A stretch of DNA of 11,313 nucleotides from an uncultured Bacteroidales bacterium. GTDB lineage: Bacteria > Bacteroidota > Bacteroidia > Bacteroidales > ML635J-15. The notes beneath the pieces were generated by a model, which was given only the letters and a program-made list of their open reading frames with translations, did no database searches and had not been told where the DNA came from. This document shows, in pieces, positions 1 to 7,257 of this stretch. Location: positions 1 through 11,313 of the forward strand of contig CAJOEG010000025.1 of the NCBI GenBank assembly GCA_905233405.1, in the 5' to 3' direction. Each line of letters starts with the position of its first letter. Position 1 is the first letter of the stretch. Both the position numbers and the translations under genes were made by a program.

Positions 1-135
1 TTTATCTTTGATGGCGAAAATGTTGAAAATCCAAATGATAATATGTTTGGTGATATGAACTTAGACGAAGAAACCACTGATGAAGAACCGGCTGGTGAAG
101 AAGTTGCTGATGAAGAAATCGCTGACGAAGAATAA
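1..135 (+). CDS. C-terminal tail of an unidentified acidic protein (partial)
   Basis: Frame 1 is open from the first base to a TAA at 133-135 and gives 44 residues; the 5' end lies outside the window. The visible tail has a short hydrophobic start (FIFDG), an Asn-rich stretch, then a very acidic end with repeated (A/T)DEE and GEE units. Such Asp/Glu-rich tails end several large housekeeping proteins in Bacteroidota, for example nucleic-acid enzymes and ribosome-associated factors, but nothing here identifies the family. A strong terminator follows within 40 bases, so this is the last gene of its transcript. The reading frame is well supported; the function is unknown. Confidence 0.75.
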   Translation, partial: FIFDGENVENPNDNMFGDMNLDEETTDEEPAGEEVADEEIADEE

Positions 136-168
136 AATCGTACACATTCATTTTTGAACCATTAAATT

Positions 169-204
169 TCTGCATCGGATGTCATTCGATGCAGATTTTT
201 TTTT
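169..204 (+). terminator. Rho-independent terminator after the first gene
   Basis: A perfect 9-bp stem (TCTGCATCG at 169-177 with CGATGCAGA at 187-195) encloses a 9-base loop and is followed directly by nine T residues (196-204). It ends the transcript of the acidic-tail gene and separates it from the lipoprotein gene at 287. Confidence 0.93.
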
Positions 205-239
205 AGCAAATAAGGGAGTCGAAATATTTACGTTGATAA

Positions 240-260
240 GAATGAAATGTATTTTCATTC
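240..260. repeat. Small inverted repeat in the upstream region of the lipoprotein gene
   Basis: GAATGAAA (240-247) pairs with TTTCATTC (253-260) around a 5-base loop. It has no T-tract, so it is not a terminator. It lies between two partial -7-like sequences, TACGTTGA (230-237) and TACGTTGC (262-269), each one or two bases off TAnnTTTG. It could be an operator-like palindrome or an mRNA hairpin; no function can be assigned. Confidence 0.45.
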
Positions 261-286
261 AGTACGTTGCTAAATGTAGATGAGAA

Positions 287-901
287 ATGAGAAAGTCGCT
301 TGCATTAATTTGGGTAATATTATTTTTCTGTATAGGATGTAATCCCGATATAGAATTATATGTAGACGAGTCAGGATTGCAGGAGGGGGACATAGCTTTT
401 CGTGGTGGGACTAGCATTTCGAGTCACGTGGTTGAGATTGCCGACCAGAATGGGATTTACTCGCATTCGGGAATGTTGGTAAAATATGAGGGAAAATGGA
501 AGATTGTCCACGCTGTTCCAGGAGAAGAGAACGAAACCGATGGCATACAGTATCTGAAGATGGACGACCTGGACCTGTTCTTTGCTCCCGACAGGGCTTG
601 CGCCGGTTGTTTTGCCCGCTATGACACTACTCCCGAAGTGCTCGAAAAAGTGGCGCAAGAAGCCGTACGCTGGTGGAAAAAGAAAATACTCTTCGACAAC
701 GACTACCTTATGTCAGATACGACAAAATTGTACTGCTCCCAGCTTGTGCAGTTGTCGTTCGAAAGTCAAGGAATTGATGTGGCTCAAGGTCGATGCCATA
801 AGTTTCCTTTGGCAAAAGAAAAGGTGATATATCCATCCGATATATTGGAAAATCCCAAAATCACAAGGTATTACATACTGGAAGAGAAACCGAAAAACTA
901 A
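287..901 (+). CDS. Probable lipoprotein, YiiX/YaeF-type permuted papain-like (NlpC/P60-related) hydrolase
   Basis: A 204-residue exported protein. The N-terminus has a short basic, hydrophobic signal ending in C-I-G-C (Cys18), a somewhat atypical lipobox that suggests attachment to the envelope. The mature part has the order of the circularly permuted NlpC/P60-like family (YiiX/YaeF, peptidase group C92): LQEGDIAFRGG near residue 31, then YSHSGMLV with the likely catalytic His60, VHAVPG (His75), and finally LYCSQLVQLSF with the likely nucleophile Cys150. The His-before-Cys order is the mark of the permuted fold. Family members are thought to act as cysteine amidases or lipid-related hydrolases; the substrate cannot be told from sequence. 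The ATG at 287 gives the intact signal peptide. The gene stands between the upstream terminator and a glycosyltransferase 55 bases downstream, suggesting an envelope role. Confidence 0.82.
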   Translation: MRKSLALIWVILFFCIGCNPDIELYVDESGLQEGDIAFRGGTSISSHVVEIADQNGIYSHSGMLVKYEGKWKIVHAVPGEENETDGIQYLKMDDLDLFFAPDRACAGCFARYDTTPEVLEKVAQEAVRWWKKKILFDNDYLMSDTTKLYCSQLVQLSFESQGIDVAQGRCHKFPLAKEKVIYPSDILENPKITRYYILEEKPKN

Positions 902-929
902 GGAGTTTCTGCTTTCGCAAAATAATTAC

Positions 930-937
930 TACCTTTG
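930..937 (+). promoter_or_regulatory. Bacteroidota -7 promoter box (TACCTTTG) of the glycosyltransferase gene
   Basis: TACCTTTG matches the TAnnTTTG consensus and lies 19 bases before the ATG at 957. It would give a leader of roughly a dozen bases. The -33 region (around TTTCTG, 906-911) matches only weakly. The glycosyltransferase and Sel1 genes therefore probably form their own transcript, even though the lipoprotein gene ends only 55 bases upstream. Confidence 0.65.
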
Positions 938-956
938 ACCAGTTTTTCTAAAAGGT

Positions 957-2039
957 ATGAAACGCATCTTTGTATCGGTAACCAACGACATGACCAATGA
1001 TCAGCGTGTAAACCGCGTCTGCAACACCTTGTGCGATATGGGGTTTGCCGTTGTCGTGCTATGCCGTAGGCTAAGTTCGTCGGCCGAACTTGAGCCGAGA
1101 AGATACAAGGTGAGACGTTTCCATCTGCTGTTTAACAAGGGAATGCTGTTTTATGCAAGTTTCAATTTTAGGCTTTTTCTCTTCCTGCTGTTCCATCGTA
1201 GCGATGCGCTTCTTGCTAACGACCTTGATACTTTGCTAGCCAATGCGATGGTGTCCAAATTGAAGCGAGAAAAATTATACTACGATACTCACGAACTTTT
1301 TACCGAGGTTCCTGAACTTCAGGATGCTGGCTTCAAGAAGAAGGTGTGGCTGTGGATAGAACGGCATTGCACCCATCGTCCTGTGGCAACTTATACGGTC
1401 TGCCATTCGATTGCCGATTATTACAACGAAAAGTATGGTCTTGATATGAAAGTTGTGCGTAATTTGCCTACAATCAAGGATATGCAGTCGTACGAAGGTC
1501 GTGAAAATATCCTTTTGTATCAAGGTGCGCTGAATATGGGGCGTGGAATAGAGTTGCTGATTGAAATGATGAAGCATTTTTCCGAATACAAGCTTTACAT
1601 TGCTGGCAAAGGCTATATGGATGCAGAACTTAAGAAGTTAACTACCGACTTGAATCTTTCGGATAGGGTTGTTTTTACAGGCAATTTGCGGTTTGATGAG
1701 TTGCATAAGCTTACTTCGCGTGCAAAAATCGGTTTTTCTGTAGAGCAGGGGGATAGTTTAAATTATAGGTATGCTCTTCCAAACAAAATTTTCGACTACA
1801 TTCAGGCTGGAACACCTGTTGTTTGCTCCAATCTTCCAGAAATGCGTGCCGTGGTCGATGAATATTCGGTAGGAGAGGTATTTGCAGAACATGATGCTGA
1901 AAGTTTGGCTAGATTGGTTGCTAATATGTTGGATAATCCAGAAAAAATGGCTGAATATCACATAAATTGCGTCAAGGCGGCTAAGATTTTGAACTGGGAA
2001 AACGAGCAGGAAATATTACGTGGAATTTATGGGGAATAG
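957..2039 (+). CDS. GT4-type glycosyltransferase (GT-B fold)
   Basis: A 360-residue protein without signal peptide or clear membrane segments, expected to be cytoplasmic or membrane-associated. The N-terminal half begins with FVSVTNDMTNDQRVNRVCNT, the form common in Bacteroidota group 1 glycosyltransferases, and should bind the acceptor. The C-terminal half carries the nucleotide-sugar side: YQGALNMGRGIELLIEMM (from about residue 183), YIAGKGYM, VVFTGNLRFDELHKL, and YALPNKIFDYIQAGTPVV, where GT4 enzymes have their conserved donor-binding loop. The expected role is transfer of a sugar from an activated donor onto a polysaccharide, lipid or protein; the sugar cannot be predicted. It has its own promoter box and overlaps the Sel1 gene by 11 bases, so the two are probably translationally coupled. 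It is not embedded in a full polysaccharide locus. Confidence 0.88.
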   Translation: MKRIFVSVTNDMTNDQRVNRVCNTLCDMGFAVVVLCRRLSSSAELEPRRYKVRRFHLLFNKGMLFYASFNFRLFLFLLFHRSDALLANDLDTLLANAMVSKLKREKLYYDTHELFTEVPELQDAGFKKKVWLWIERHCTHRPVATYTVCHSIADYYNEKYGLDMKVVRNLPTIKDMQSYEGRENILLYQGALNMGRGIELLIEMMKHFSEYKLYIAGKGYMDAELKKLTTDLNLSDRVVFTGNLRFDELHKLTSRAKIGFSVEQGDSLNYRYALPNKIFDYIQAGTPVVCSNLPEMRAVVDEYSVGEVFAEHDAESLARLVANMLDNPEKMAEYHINCVKAAKILNWENEQEILRGIYGE

Positions 2040-2562
2040 TTTGTACAAAAGGCTTTGTTTGCTGATGGTTTTGTCGGCTATGGCGATGATGGCGTTTGCG
2101 CAGTCTGGCGATGATAATTTCGACAGGGCGGAGCAACTATATAAGGAGCAGAATTTCAAGAAAGCTGTTGTTTTTTACAAGAAATCTGCCGACGATGGAA
2201 ATGTTTCTGCTCAGTATGCTCTCGCGAATTGCTATTATTACGGGCAGGGTGTTGATAGAAACGTAAATACAGCTGTGGAAATGTGGCTCAAATGTGCAGA
2301 AAAAGGGCATTCTGACGCGCAGAATAGGGTAGGAGCCTGCTATTATGAGGGCGAAATAGTGGAAAAGAACTACAATGAAGCTGCACGTTGGTGGAAATTG
2401 GCAGCCGAACAGGGCAATATGTCGGCACAGTACGATTTAGGGATATGTTATTACAATGGACATGGCGTTGAGCGCGATTTCGAGAAAGCTATGGAGTTGT
2501 GGCGTAAGTCTGCGGCACAGGGCAATGCAGATGCCATCGGGATGCTGAAGATGTTCGAGTAG
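2029..2562 (+). CDS. Exported Sel1-like repeat protein
   Basis: A 177-residue protein from the ATG at 2029. A GTG at 2020 would add three residues, but the ATG leaves a clean signal peptide (basic YKR, hydrophobic core, AFA before Gln25), so it should be exported to the periplasm. After a TPR-like first helix pair (about residues 30-57) come three Sel1 repeats in exact 36-residue register (58-93, 94-129, 130-165), each with the pattern SAQ-x4-CYYxGxGV-x10-W-x2-AAxxG, then a truncated fourth that stops at residue 177. Sel1 arrays form alpha-solenoids that bind other proteins; the partner is unknown. The gene starts inside the glycosyltransferase stop region (11-base overlap), so coupled expression is likely. 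No terminator hairpin follows, only a run of seven T residues just after the stop. Confidence 0.9.
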   Translation: MGNSLYKRLCLLMVLSAMAMMAFAQSGDDNFDRAEQLYKEQNFKKAVVFYKKSADDGNVSAQYALANCYYYGQGVDRNVNTAVEMWLKCAEKGHSDAQNRVGACYYEGEIVEKNYNEAARWWKLAAEQGNMSAQYDLGICYYNGHGVERDFEKAMELWRKSAAQGNADAIGMLKMFE

Positions 2563-2630
2563 CGTTTTTTTAGTGGATAATCTCTTTAAAATGAGGGATA
2601 CGTTTCCTTTTTCAATGTCAAAATTTGCAT

Positions 2631-2638
2631 TACCTTTG
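2631..2638 (+). promoter_or_regulatory. Bacteroidota -7 promoter box (TACCTTTG) of polA
   Basis: A second exact TACCTTTG, identical to the one at 930-937, lies 30 bases before the polA ATG at 2669. A T-rich stretch (TTTTTC, 2608-2613) sits at roughly the -33 distance. Transcription starting a few bases downstream supports the ATG at 2669 as the start and leaves the upstream TTG at 2648 at or close to the transcript's 5' end. Confidence 0.7.
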
Positions 2639-2668
2639 TGTCCGTAATTGATTGCAAAAATAACAACA

Positions 2669-5470
2669 ATGTCAAACAAGATATTTTTTCTCGATGCCTA
2701 CGCTTTGATATTCAGGGCTTATTACGCTTTTATCAAGAATCCACGCATTAATTCCAAGAAAATAAACACTTCGGCTGTGTTTGGCTTTGTGAATACATTG
2801 GAAGATGTGCTTAAACGCGAGCAACCGACTCATATTGCAGTGGCTTTCGACCCGTCGGGACCGAATTTCCGCCACGATATGTTCCCCGAATACAAGGCAA
2901 ACCGCGAGGCTACGCCAGAGGACATAAAGGTCGCCGTGCCGTATATCAAGCAGATTCTCGAGGCTTACCGCATTCCGATAATCCAGATTTCGGGCTACGA
3001 AGCCGACGATGTGATAGGTACGCTTGCAAAAAAGTTCGCAAATGCTGAGAATCAAGTGTATATGATGACGCCAGATAAGGATTACGGTCAACTCGTTGAT
3101 GAAAATATCTTCATGTACAAGCCGCCTCATTCAGGAAATGTTCCCGAAGTGCTTGGCGTAAAAGAAGTAAACGAGAAGTTTGGCATCGATAATCCTATAA
3201 AAGTTATTGATATACTGGCTCTTTGGGGCGACAAGGTTGACAATATCCCCGGCGTGCCAGGCGTTGGCGAGAAAACAGCAGCCAACTTGATTGCAAAATA
3301 TGGTGATATAGAGAACATTATCAAGAATATTCCGCAGTTGAAAGGCAAACAGCAAGAAGCCTTTAATAACAACATCGAGCAGTTGCGCTTGTCGTACAAG
3401 TTGGCAACCATAAAGACCGATGTGCCTGTTGATGTTACGCTCGACGAAATGAAATTGGAAACACCCGATTTTGATGCCTTGGCAAGCGTTTTCGACGATT
3501 TGGAATTCTTCACGCTGAAGCAAAGGATTATAGGAAGCAAAGCCTTTGCCGAGCCAGCTCCCGAAAATAAGACTGTGAAAGTTGCTCAGCCGCAGTTGCA
3601 ACTCGACTTGTTCAGCCAGCCAGTGCAGGAAATTGTTCCGCAGACGGTTCCGGAAAAGAGTTTTTCTGACAAAAATGTATCATATACGCTTGTTGAGACT
3701 CCTTTCGAGGCTAAGCAGCTTGCCGAAAAACTTGCCGTCCTTGACGAATATTGCTTCGATACCGAAACCACTGGCACCGATGCTCTTACGGTCGAACTTG
3801 TCGGAATGGCTTTTGCGTTGGAAAAGGGCGTGGCGTATTATGTGGCTTGCCCTGCCGACAGAAATGCTGTCTTGTCGATTCTGAAAATTTTCGCTCCCAT
3901 TTTCTCCGACAAGTCGAAGACAATGGTTGGACAGAACCTTAAATACGACTTGGAAATCCTTGAAAATTATGATGTTGAGGTAGAAAATAAGCTTTTTGAT
4001 ACCATGTTGGCTCACTATATTCTTGAGCCAGAGGAAAAGCATAACCTTGATTTCCTCGCTAACAAATATTTGGGTTACAAGATGATTCCAATCGAGGAAC
4101 TCATTGGCGAAAAGGGCAAGAACCAGCGCACAATGCGTAGCGTAGAGCCTCGTATCGTAAGCAACTATTCGTGCGAGGATGCCGACATAACTTTCCAACT
4201 GAAGGATATTCTGTTGTCGAAAATCAAGGAGCAAGGAATTGAGAAACTTCTCTACGACATTGAAATTCCGCTTATTAAGGTTTTGATGTCGATGGAAAGG
4301 ACTGGCGTGCGCATCGATTCTGCGAGAATGAAGGAGTATTCTGCCGAATTGCAGAAGGAACTTGTTGGAATAGAGGAAAGTATCTATGAGCATGCTGGCG
4401 AAAAGTTCAATATTTCGTCGCCAAAGCAGTTGGGTGTGATTTTGTTCGAGAAACTCAAGGTTGATCCGAAGCCAAAGATGACCAAGACAAAGCAGTACAG
4501 CACGAGCGAGGAGGAACTTATGAAACTTATTGACAAGCACCCGATTGTGAATGAGATTTTGGAATGGCGTTCGGTCAATAAGCTGATTAGCACCTACGTT
4601 GATGTTTTGCCGACACTTGTAAATCCAACGACAGGTATGCTGCACACAAGTTTCAATCAGGCGATTACGGCTACGGGGCGACTGAGTTCGGCAAATCCTA
4701 ATTTGCAGAACATTCCTATTCGTGACGATCGAGGTAAGGTCATCCGCAGTGCCTTTGTCGCATCAGATGATGAGCATATATTTTTCTCTGCCGACTATTC
4801 GCAGATTGAACTTCGCGTGATGGCGCACCTTAGCCAGGACCACGCTATGCTCGATGCTTTCAACAAGTATAGCATTGACATTCATACTGCTACGGCTTCC
4901 AAGATTTTCAAGGTAGACGAAAGCGAAGTTACCCGCGAAATGCGTTCGAAGGCAAAGACAGCCAACTTCGGAATTATATATGGTATCTCGGCATTTGGCC
5001 TGGGTCAGCGTCTGAATATTTCTCCAAAGGAGGGCAAGGCTTTGATTGACAGTTATTTTGAAACTTTCAGCGGCGTAAAGGAATATATTGAGCGCAGTAT
5101 TGCCGCTGCCCGCGAAAAGGAATATGTCGAGACTATGTTTGGCCGTCGCCGCTATCTGCCAGATATTAACAGTCGTAACGCAATTGTCCGCGGATTTGCC
5201 GAGCGCAATGCCGTGAACGCGCCAATACAAGGTTCTGCCGCCGACATTGTTAAGATTGCCATGATTAACATTTTCCGCCGTTTCAACGAAAACAACCTAA
5301 AGGCGCGTATGATTTTGCAGGTTCACGACGAATTGAACTTCAACGTGCCAGTTTCGGAAATGGAAATCGTAAAGCAGATTGTTGTTGACGAAATGCAGAA
5401 CTGCGTGAAGCTGAGCGTTCCGCTGATTGTAGATGCAAGATTTGGAAAGAATTGGCTGGAAGCACACTAA
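2669..5470 (+). CDS. polA: DNA polymerase I
   Basis: A 933-residue family A DNA polymerase that fills gaps and removes primers during replication and repair. The N-terminal 5' nuclease domain (about 1-290) shows FLDAYALIFRAYYAF, the acidic GYEADDVIGT and the helix-hairpin-helix GVPGVGEKTAANLIAKYG. A linker rich in Pro and Gln follows. The 3'-5' proofreading domain keeps its catalytic motifs: FDTETTG (Asp364, Glu366), VGQNLKYD and YSCEDADITFQ, so proofreading should be active. The polymerase domain has motif A DYSQIELR (Asp709), motif B RSKAKTANFGIIYG (Arg759, Lys763, Phe767, Tyr771) and motif C LQVHDEL (Asp887). Length and order are normal for an intact enzyme. The ATG at 2669 was chosen over a TTG at 2648, because it starts directly at MSNKIFFLDAY and follows the promoter box at a normal distance. 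It is probably transcribed alone; no clear terminator is visible after it. Confidence 0.98.
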   Translation: MSNKIFFLDAYALIFRAYYAFIKNPRINSKKINTSAVFGFVNTLEDVLKREQPTHIAVAFDPSGPNFRHDMFPEYKANREATPEDIKVAVPYIKQILEAYRIPIIQISGYEADDVIGTLAKKFANAENQVYMMTPDKDYGQLVDENIFMYKPPHSGNVPEVLGVKEVNEKFGIDNPIKVIDILALWGDKVDNIPGVPGVGEKTAANLIAKYGDIENIIKNIPQLKGKQQEAFNNNIEQLRLSYKLATIKTDVPVDVTLDEMKLETPDFDALASVFDDLEFFTLKQRIIGSKAFAEPAPENKTVKVAQPQLQLDLFSQPVQEIVPQTVPEKSFSDKNVSYTLVETPFEAKQLAEKLAVLDEYCFDTETTGTDALTVELVGMAFALEKGVAYYVACPADRNAVLSILKIFAPIFSDKSKTMVGQNLKYDLEILENYDVEVENKLFDTMLAHYILEPEEKHNLDFLANKYLGYKMIPIEELIGEKGKNQRTMRSVEPRIVSNYSCEDADITFQLKDILLSKIKEQGIEKLLYDIEIPLIKVLMSMERTGVRIDSARMKEYSAELQKELVGIEESIYEHAGEKFNISSPKQLGVILFEKLKVDPKPKMTKTKQYSTSEEELMKLIDKHPIVNEILEWRSVNKLISTYVDVLPTLVNPTTGMLHTSFNQAITATGRLSSANPNLQNIPIRDDRGKVIRSAFVASDDEHIFFSADYSQIELRVMAHLSQDHAMLDAFNKYSIDIHTATASKIFKVDESEVTREMRSKAKTANFGIIYGISAFGLGQRLNISPKEGKALIDSYFETFSGVKEYIERSIAAAREKEYVETMFGRRRYLPDINSRNAIVRGFAERNAVNAPIQGSAADIVKIAMINIFRRFNENNLKARMILQVHDELNFNVPVSEMEIVKQIVVDEMQNCVKLSVPLIVDARFGKNWLEAH

Positions 5471-5794
5471 GAGGTGCTACGCGGTTTCTAAGTTTGGCGC
5501 TACGCTGTTTCAATGGCTTTGCCGTTTCAAGGTTTCATGTGCTGCTTGTGCTGAGCTGCTCCCTGAGCTTAGTCGAAGGGTCGAAGTGCGGTTATCAGTG
5601 ATACCCGAAAGGGATTTACGATTAATTTCGTTGAGCTAAAGCTTGGCTACATTGAGATGAAGGTTGTCAATAGCGCCACAATGAAATTCTTATAGAGATA
5701 ATATTATTTCAATTTGTTTATATTCAACAAGTTATCTCCTTTGTATAAGGTAAAAAAATATTAAAAAAAATGTCTTAAATATGAGAAAAATATG
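5471..5794. other. Gene-free region after polA with short degenerate repeats
   Basis: No convincing gene is seen. At 5475-5530 there are three related short phrases (GCTACGCGGTTTC at 5475, GCTACGCTGTTTCAA at 5499, GCTTTGCCGTTTCAA at 5516). A REP-like sequence follows at 5561-5580. From about 5690 the DNA becomes very A+T-rich, leading into the promoter at 5795. An open frame at 5433-5639 crosses this stretch but overlaps the end of polA in another frame and has no recognisable content. Confidence 0.6.
5561..5580. repeat. REP-like interspersed sequence (CCCTGAGC...GTCGAAGGG type)
   Basis: The 20 bases resemble the widely scattered intergenic motif CTGAGCTTGTCGAAG, with one extra base in the centre, and end in CCCT/AGGG arms. 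GTCGAAG is partly repeated at 5580-5586 (GTCGAAG after AAGG), and GCTGAGCTGCTCC stands just before it. Such motifs lie between genes in many bacterial genomes, often near transcript ends. Only one copy is in this window, so the repeat status rests on resemblance. Confidence 0.4.
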
Positions 5795-5802
5795 TAGTTT
5801 TG
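5795..5802 (+). promoter_or_regulatory. Bacteroidota -7 promoter box (TAGTTTTG), leader copy 1
   Basis: An exact TAnnTTTG match after a long A-rich stretch (AAAAAAATATTAAAAAAAA). Seventeen bases later begins the 25-base leader repeat, with the same spacing as at the second copy (7208-7215). No surface-protein gene follows this copy; the next gene is the transposase at 6065, 262 bases downstream. The transposase could be read from it, but the likelier view is that it once served another gene. Confidence 0.65.
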
Positions 5803-5819
5803 CACCGTAGTTGCTTTCG

Positions 5820-5844
5820 GATTCTGTTTAACGGACTTCGCAGG
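5820..5844 (+). repeat. 25-base leader element, copy 1
   Basis: The 25 bases from GATTCTG to TTCGCAGG (core TTTAACGGACTTCGCAGG) are identical to 7233-7257. They lie 17 bases after a TAnnTTTG box in both places, so they would fall near the 5' end of each transcript. About 21 bases further on there is TAGAGGTCC (5865-5873), resembling TAGAAGTCC (7289-7297) of copy 2. No strong internal hairpin is evident. A shared 5' UTR element is the best reading. Confidence 0.75.
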
Positions 5845-6064
5845 GTTGGGAGTTTTTATTAGTTTAGAGGTCCTTTTAATTATTGGGGATTTCTAATTAA
5901 ATCTCATTGATACATAACTTGTTATTCTGCAAAACAGTCCTAAAAATGCAATTAAAAATACGTTTTCTGCTATTGCCGTGAGAATGTGAAAAAAATCGGT
6001 TATTTCTTTGTTGTTCAGAGATTTATTACTATCTTAGCATCAAAAATAGAATCATAGTTACAAG

Positions 6065-7123
6065 ATGAAAGGGCAAGTTTACAAGCAACAGGGCAATATC
6101 GGGCTATTCGATTTCGATGATAACATGAGCAAGTTGAATAAAATCGGCAATCCATTGTCAAAACTATCTCAAGCAGTTGACTTTGAGATGTTTCGCGAAA
6201 CTTTGGAAACTGGACTGTCGCGGAAGAAGATGACCAATGCCGGAGCCAGGCCGTATGACTATGTCCTGATGTTCAAGACCCTTGTTTTACAGCGCATGTA
6301 CCACCTGAGTGACGAACAGGTTGAATATCAGATAATAGACCGCACAAGTTTCAGGGATTTTCTCGGACTGTCGAGCGGCGACAAGGTCCCCGATGCAAGA
6401 ACAATATGGAGCTTCCGTGAGCAGTTGACAAAACAGAATCTGTTCGACAAACTTTTTGATGACTTCTACAAATTTCTGGAGGCGAAGCACCTGATTATGA
6501 ATGAAGGCGTTATAATAGACGGCAGTTTCGTTGAAGTTCCACGCCAGCATAACAGTCGCGAAGAAAACAAGAAGATAAAGAATGGCGAAGGCGGCACCCT
6601 CTGGAATGGAGATGATGAAAAGAACAAGAAACAGCACAAGGATACTGATGCACGGTGGACGAAGAAGAACGGCGAAAAGCACTACGGCTACAAGAACCAC
6701 GCGAAAATAGACGCAAGGAGCAAACTGATTAAGAAAGGTGTCACAACGGACGCCTCCGTCCACGACTCAAAGCCGACCAGAGAGCTTGTTGACAAGACGG
6801 ACGAGGAGCAACCGCTATTTGCCGACAGTGCATACATCGGCAAGGGAGTAAAGGGCATAATGCGGAAATTCAAGATGAAGGACAGGATTATCAAGCGCAA
6901 TGTAAGAGGCAAGAAGATAAGCAAGAGGCAGGATACGATTAACAAAAATAATTCCAAGACAAGGTCGCGCGTAGAACATGTTTTCGGTTTCTGCGAGCAG
7001 AGCATGAACGGAATGTTCAGCAGGGCAGTCGGTCTTGTCCGAAATATGGCGTTAAACACACTGACAAACCTTGTTTACAACATGAACAGATTTGAGCAGA
7101 TAATGCGACTTGGTATGAACTAA
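6065..7123 (+). CDS. IS5-family DDE transposase
   Basis: A 352-residue transposase of the IS5 group, which cuts and joins DNA at the ends of its own element. The N-terminal part (about 25-140) is the usual IS5 helical DNA-binding region, with YDYVLMFKTLVLQRMYHLSDEQ in two phrases (YDYVLMFKTLVLQ, then RMYHLSDEQVEYQI) and LGLSSGDKVPDARTIWSFRE. The catalytic triad is complete: Asp152 (IIDGSFVEVP), Asp254 (LFADSAYIGKG) and Glu304 (SRVEHVFGF). A Lys-rich insert (about 165-205) leads to EKHYGYKNHAKIDARSKLI, the YGYK/H signature between the first two Asp residues. Length and motifs suggest an intact, possibly active gene. It has no clear ribosome-binding site. It stands between two copies of a 25-base leader element, directly upstream of the giant surface protein. 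Confidence 0.95.
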   Translation: MKGQVYKQQGNIGLFDFDDNMSKLNKIGNPLSKLSQAVDFEMFRETLETGLSRKKMTNAGARPYDYVLMFKTLVLQRMYHLSDEQVEYQIIDRTSFRDFLGLSSGDKVPDARTIWSFREQLTKQNLFDKLFDDFYKFLEAKHLIMNEGVIIDGSFVEVPRQHNSREENKKIKNGEGGTLWNGDDEKNKKQHKDTDARWTKKNGEKHYGYKNHAKIDARSKLIKKGVTTDASVHDSKPTRELVDKTDEEQPLFADSAYIGKGVKGIMRKFKMKDRIIKRNVRGKKISKRQDTINKNNSKTRSRVEHVFGFCEQSMNGMFSRAVGLVRNMALNTLTNLVYNMNRFEQIMRLGMN

Positions 7124-7207
7124 AATACATAACGTGCTGATTATCACTCCCCCAAAAAAATATTCAAAAAAGGTATGTAAAATGTAAAAAATATGATAGA
7201 AATAATT

Positions 7208-7215
7208 TAAATTTG
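7208..7215 (+). promoter_or_regulatory. Bacteroidota -7 promoter box (TAAATTTG) of the adhesin gene, leader copy 2
   Basis: An exact TAnnTTTG match 100 bases before the adhesin ATG at 7316. It follows AAAAAAATATTCAAAAAA (7154-7171), closely like the A-rich stretch upstream of copy 1 (5754-5770). The 17 bases between box and leader element match copy 1 at 9 positions, including GCA directly after TTT, and keep the same length, as expected of two related promoters. It should start the adhesin transcript with a 5' UTR of around 90 bases. Confidence 0.7.
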
Positions 7216-7232
7216 CAGTGTCGTTATCTTTA

Positions 7233-7257
7233 GATTCTGTTTAACGGACTTCGCAGG
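7233..7257 (+). repeat. 25-base leader element, copy 2, in the adhesin 5' UTR
   Basis: Identical over all 25 bases to 5820-5844. From its end to the adhesin ATG there are 58 bases. If the candidate insertion is removed from between copy 1 and the ATG, copy 1 would stand 53 bases from the same ATG, a similar distance. It may be a site for an RNA-binding regulator, an mRNA stabiliser or the mark of a surface-gene family. Confidence 0.75.

Noticed and set aside
2020..2028. GTG start for the Sel1 protein
   Set aside because: The ATG at 2029 gives a more typical signal peptide; the extra three residues add nothing.
2648..2668. Upstream TTG start giving polA seven extra residues
   Set aside because: It lies only about 10 bases after the -7 box, so it would be at or near the transcript's 5' end; the ATG at 2669 starts exactly at the conserved polymerase N-terminus.
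3680..4645. Long open frame on the - strand (321 codons) antisense to polA
   Set aside because: polA on the + strand has complete catalytic motifs; the antisense product has no domain and reflects codon composition.
5433..5639. Open frame of 68 codons after polA
   Set aside because: It begins inside polA in another frame, has no recognisable motif and crosses the REP-like and repeated phrases.
5910..7133. ATACATAAC at 5910-5918 and 7125-7133 as a 9-bp target duplication of the transposon
   Set aside because: The right copy begins one base after the transposase stop codon, leaving no room for a terminal repeat, and no matching inverted repeat lies inside the left copy.
5848..7151. GGGAGT (5848) and ACTCCC (7146-7151) as the insertion sequence ends
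   Set aside because: Only 6 bases match perfectly, the longer alignment is about 11 of 15, and no target duplication borders them; kept only as a weaker alternative.
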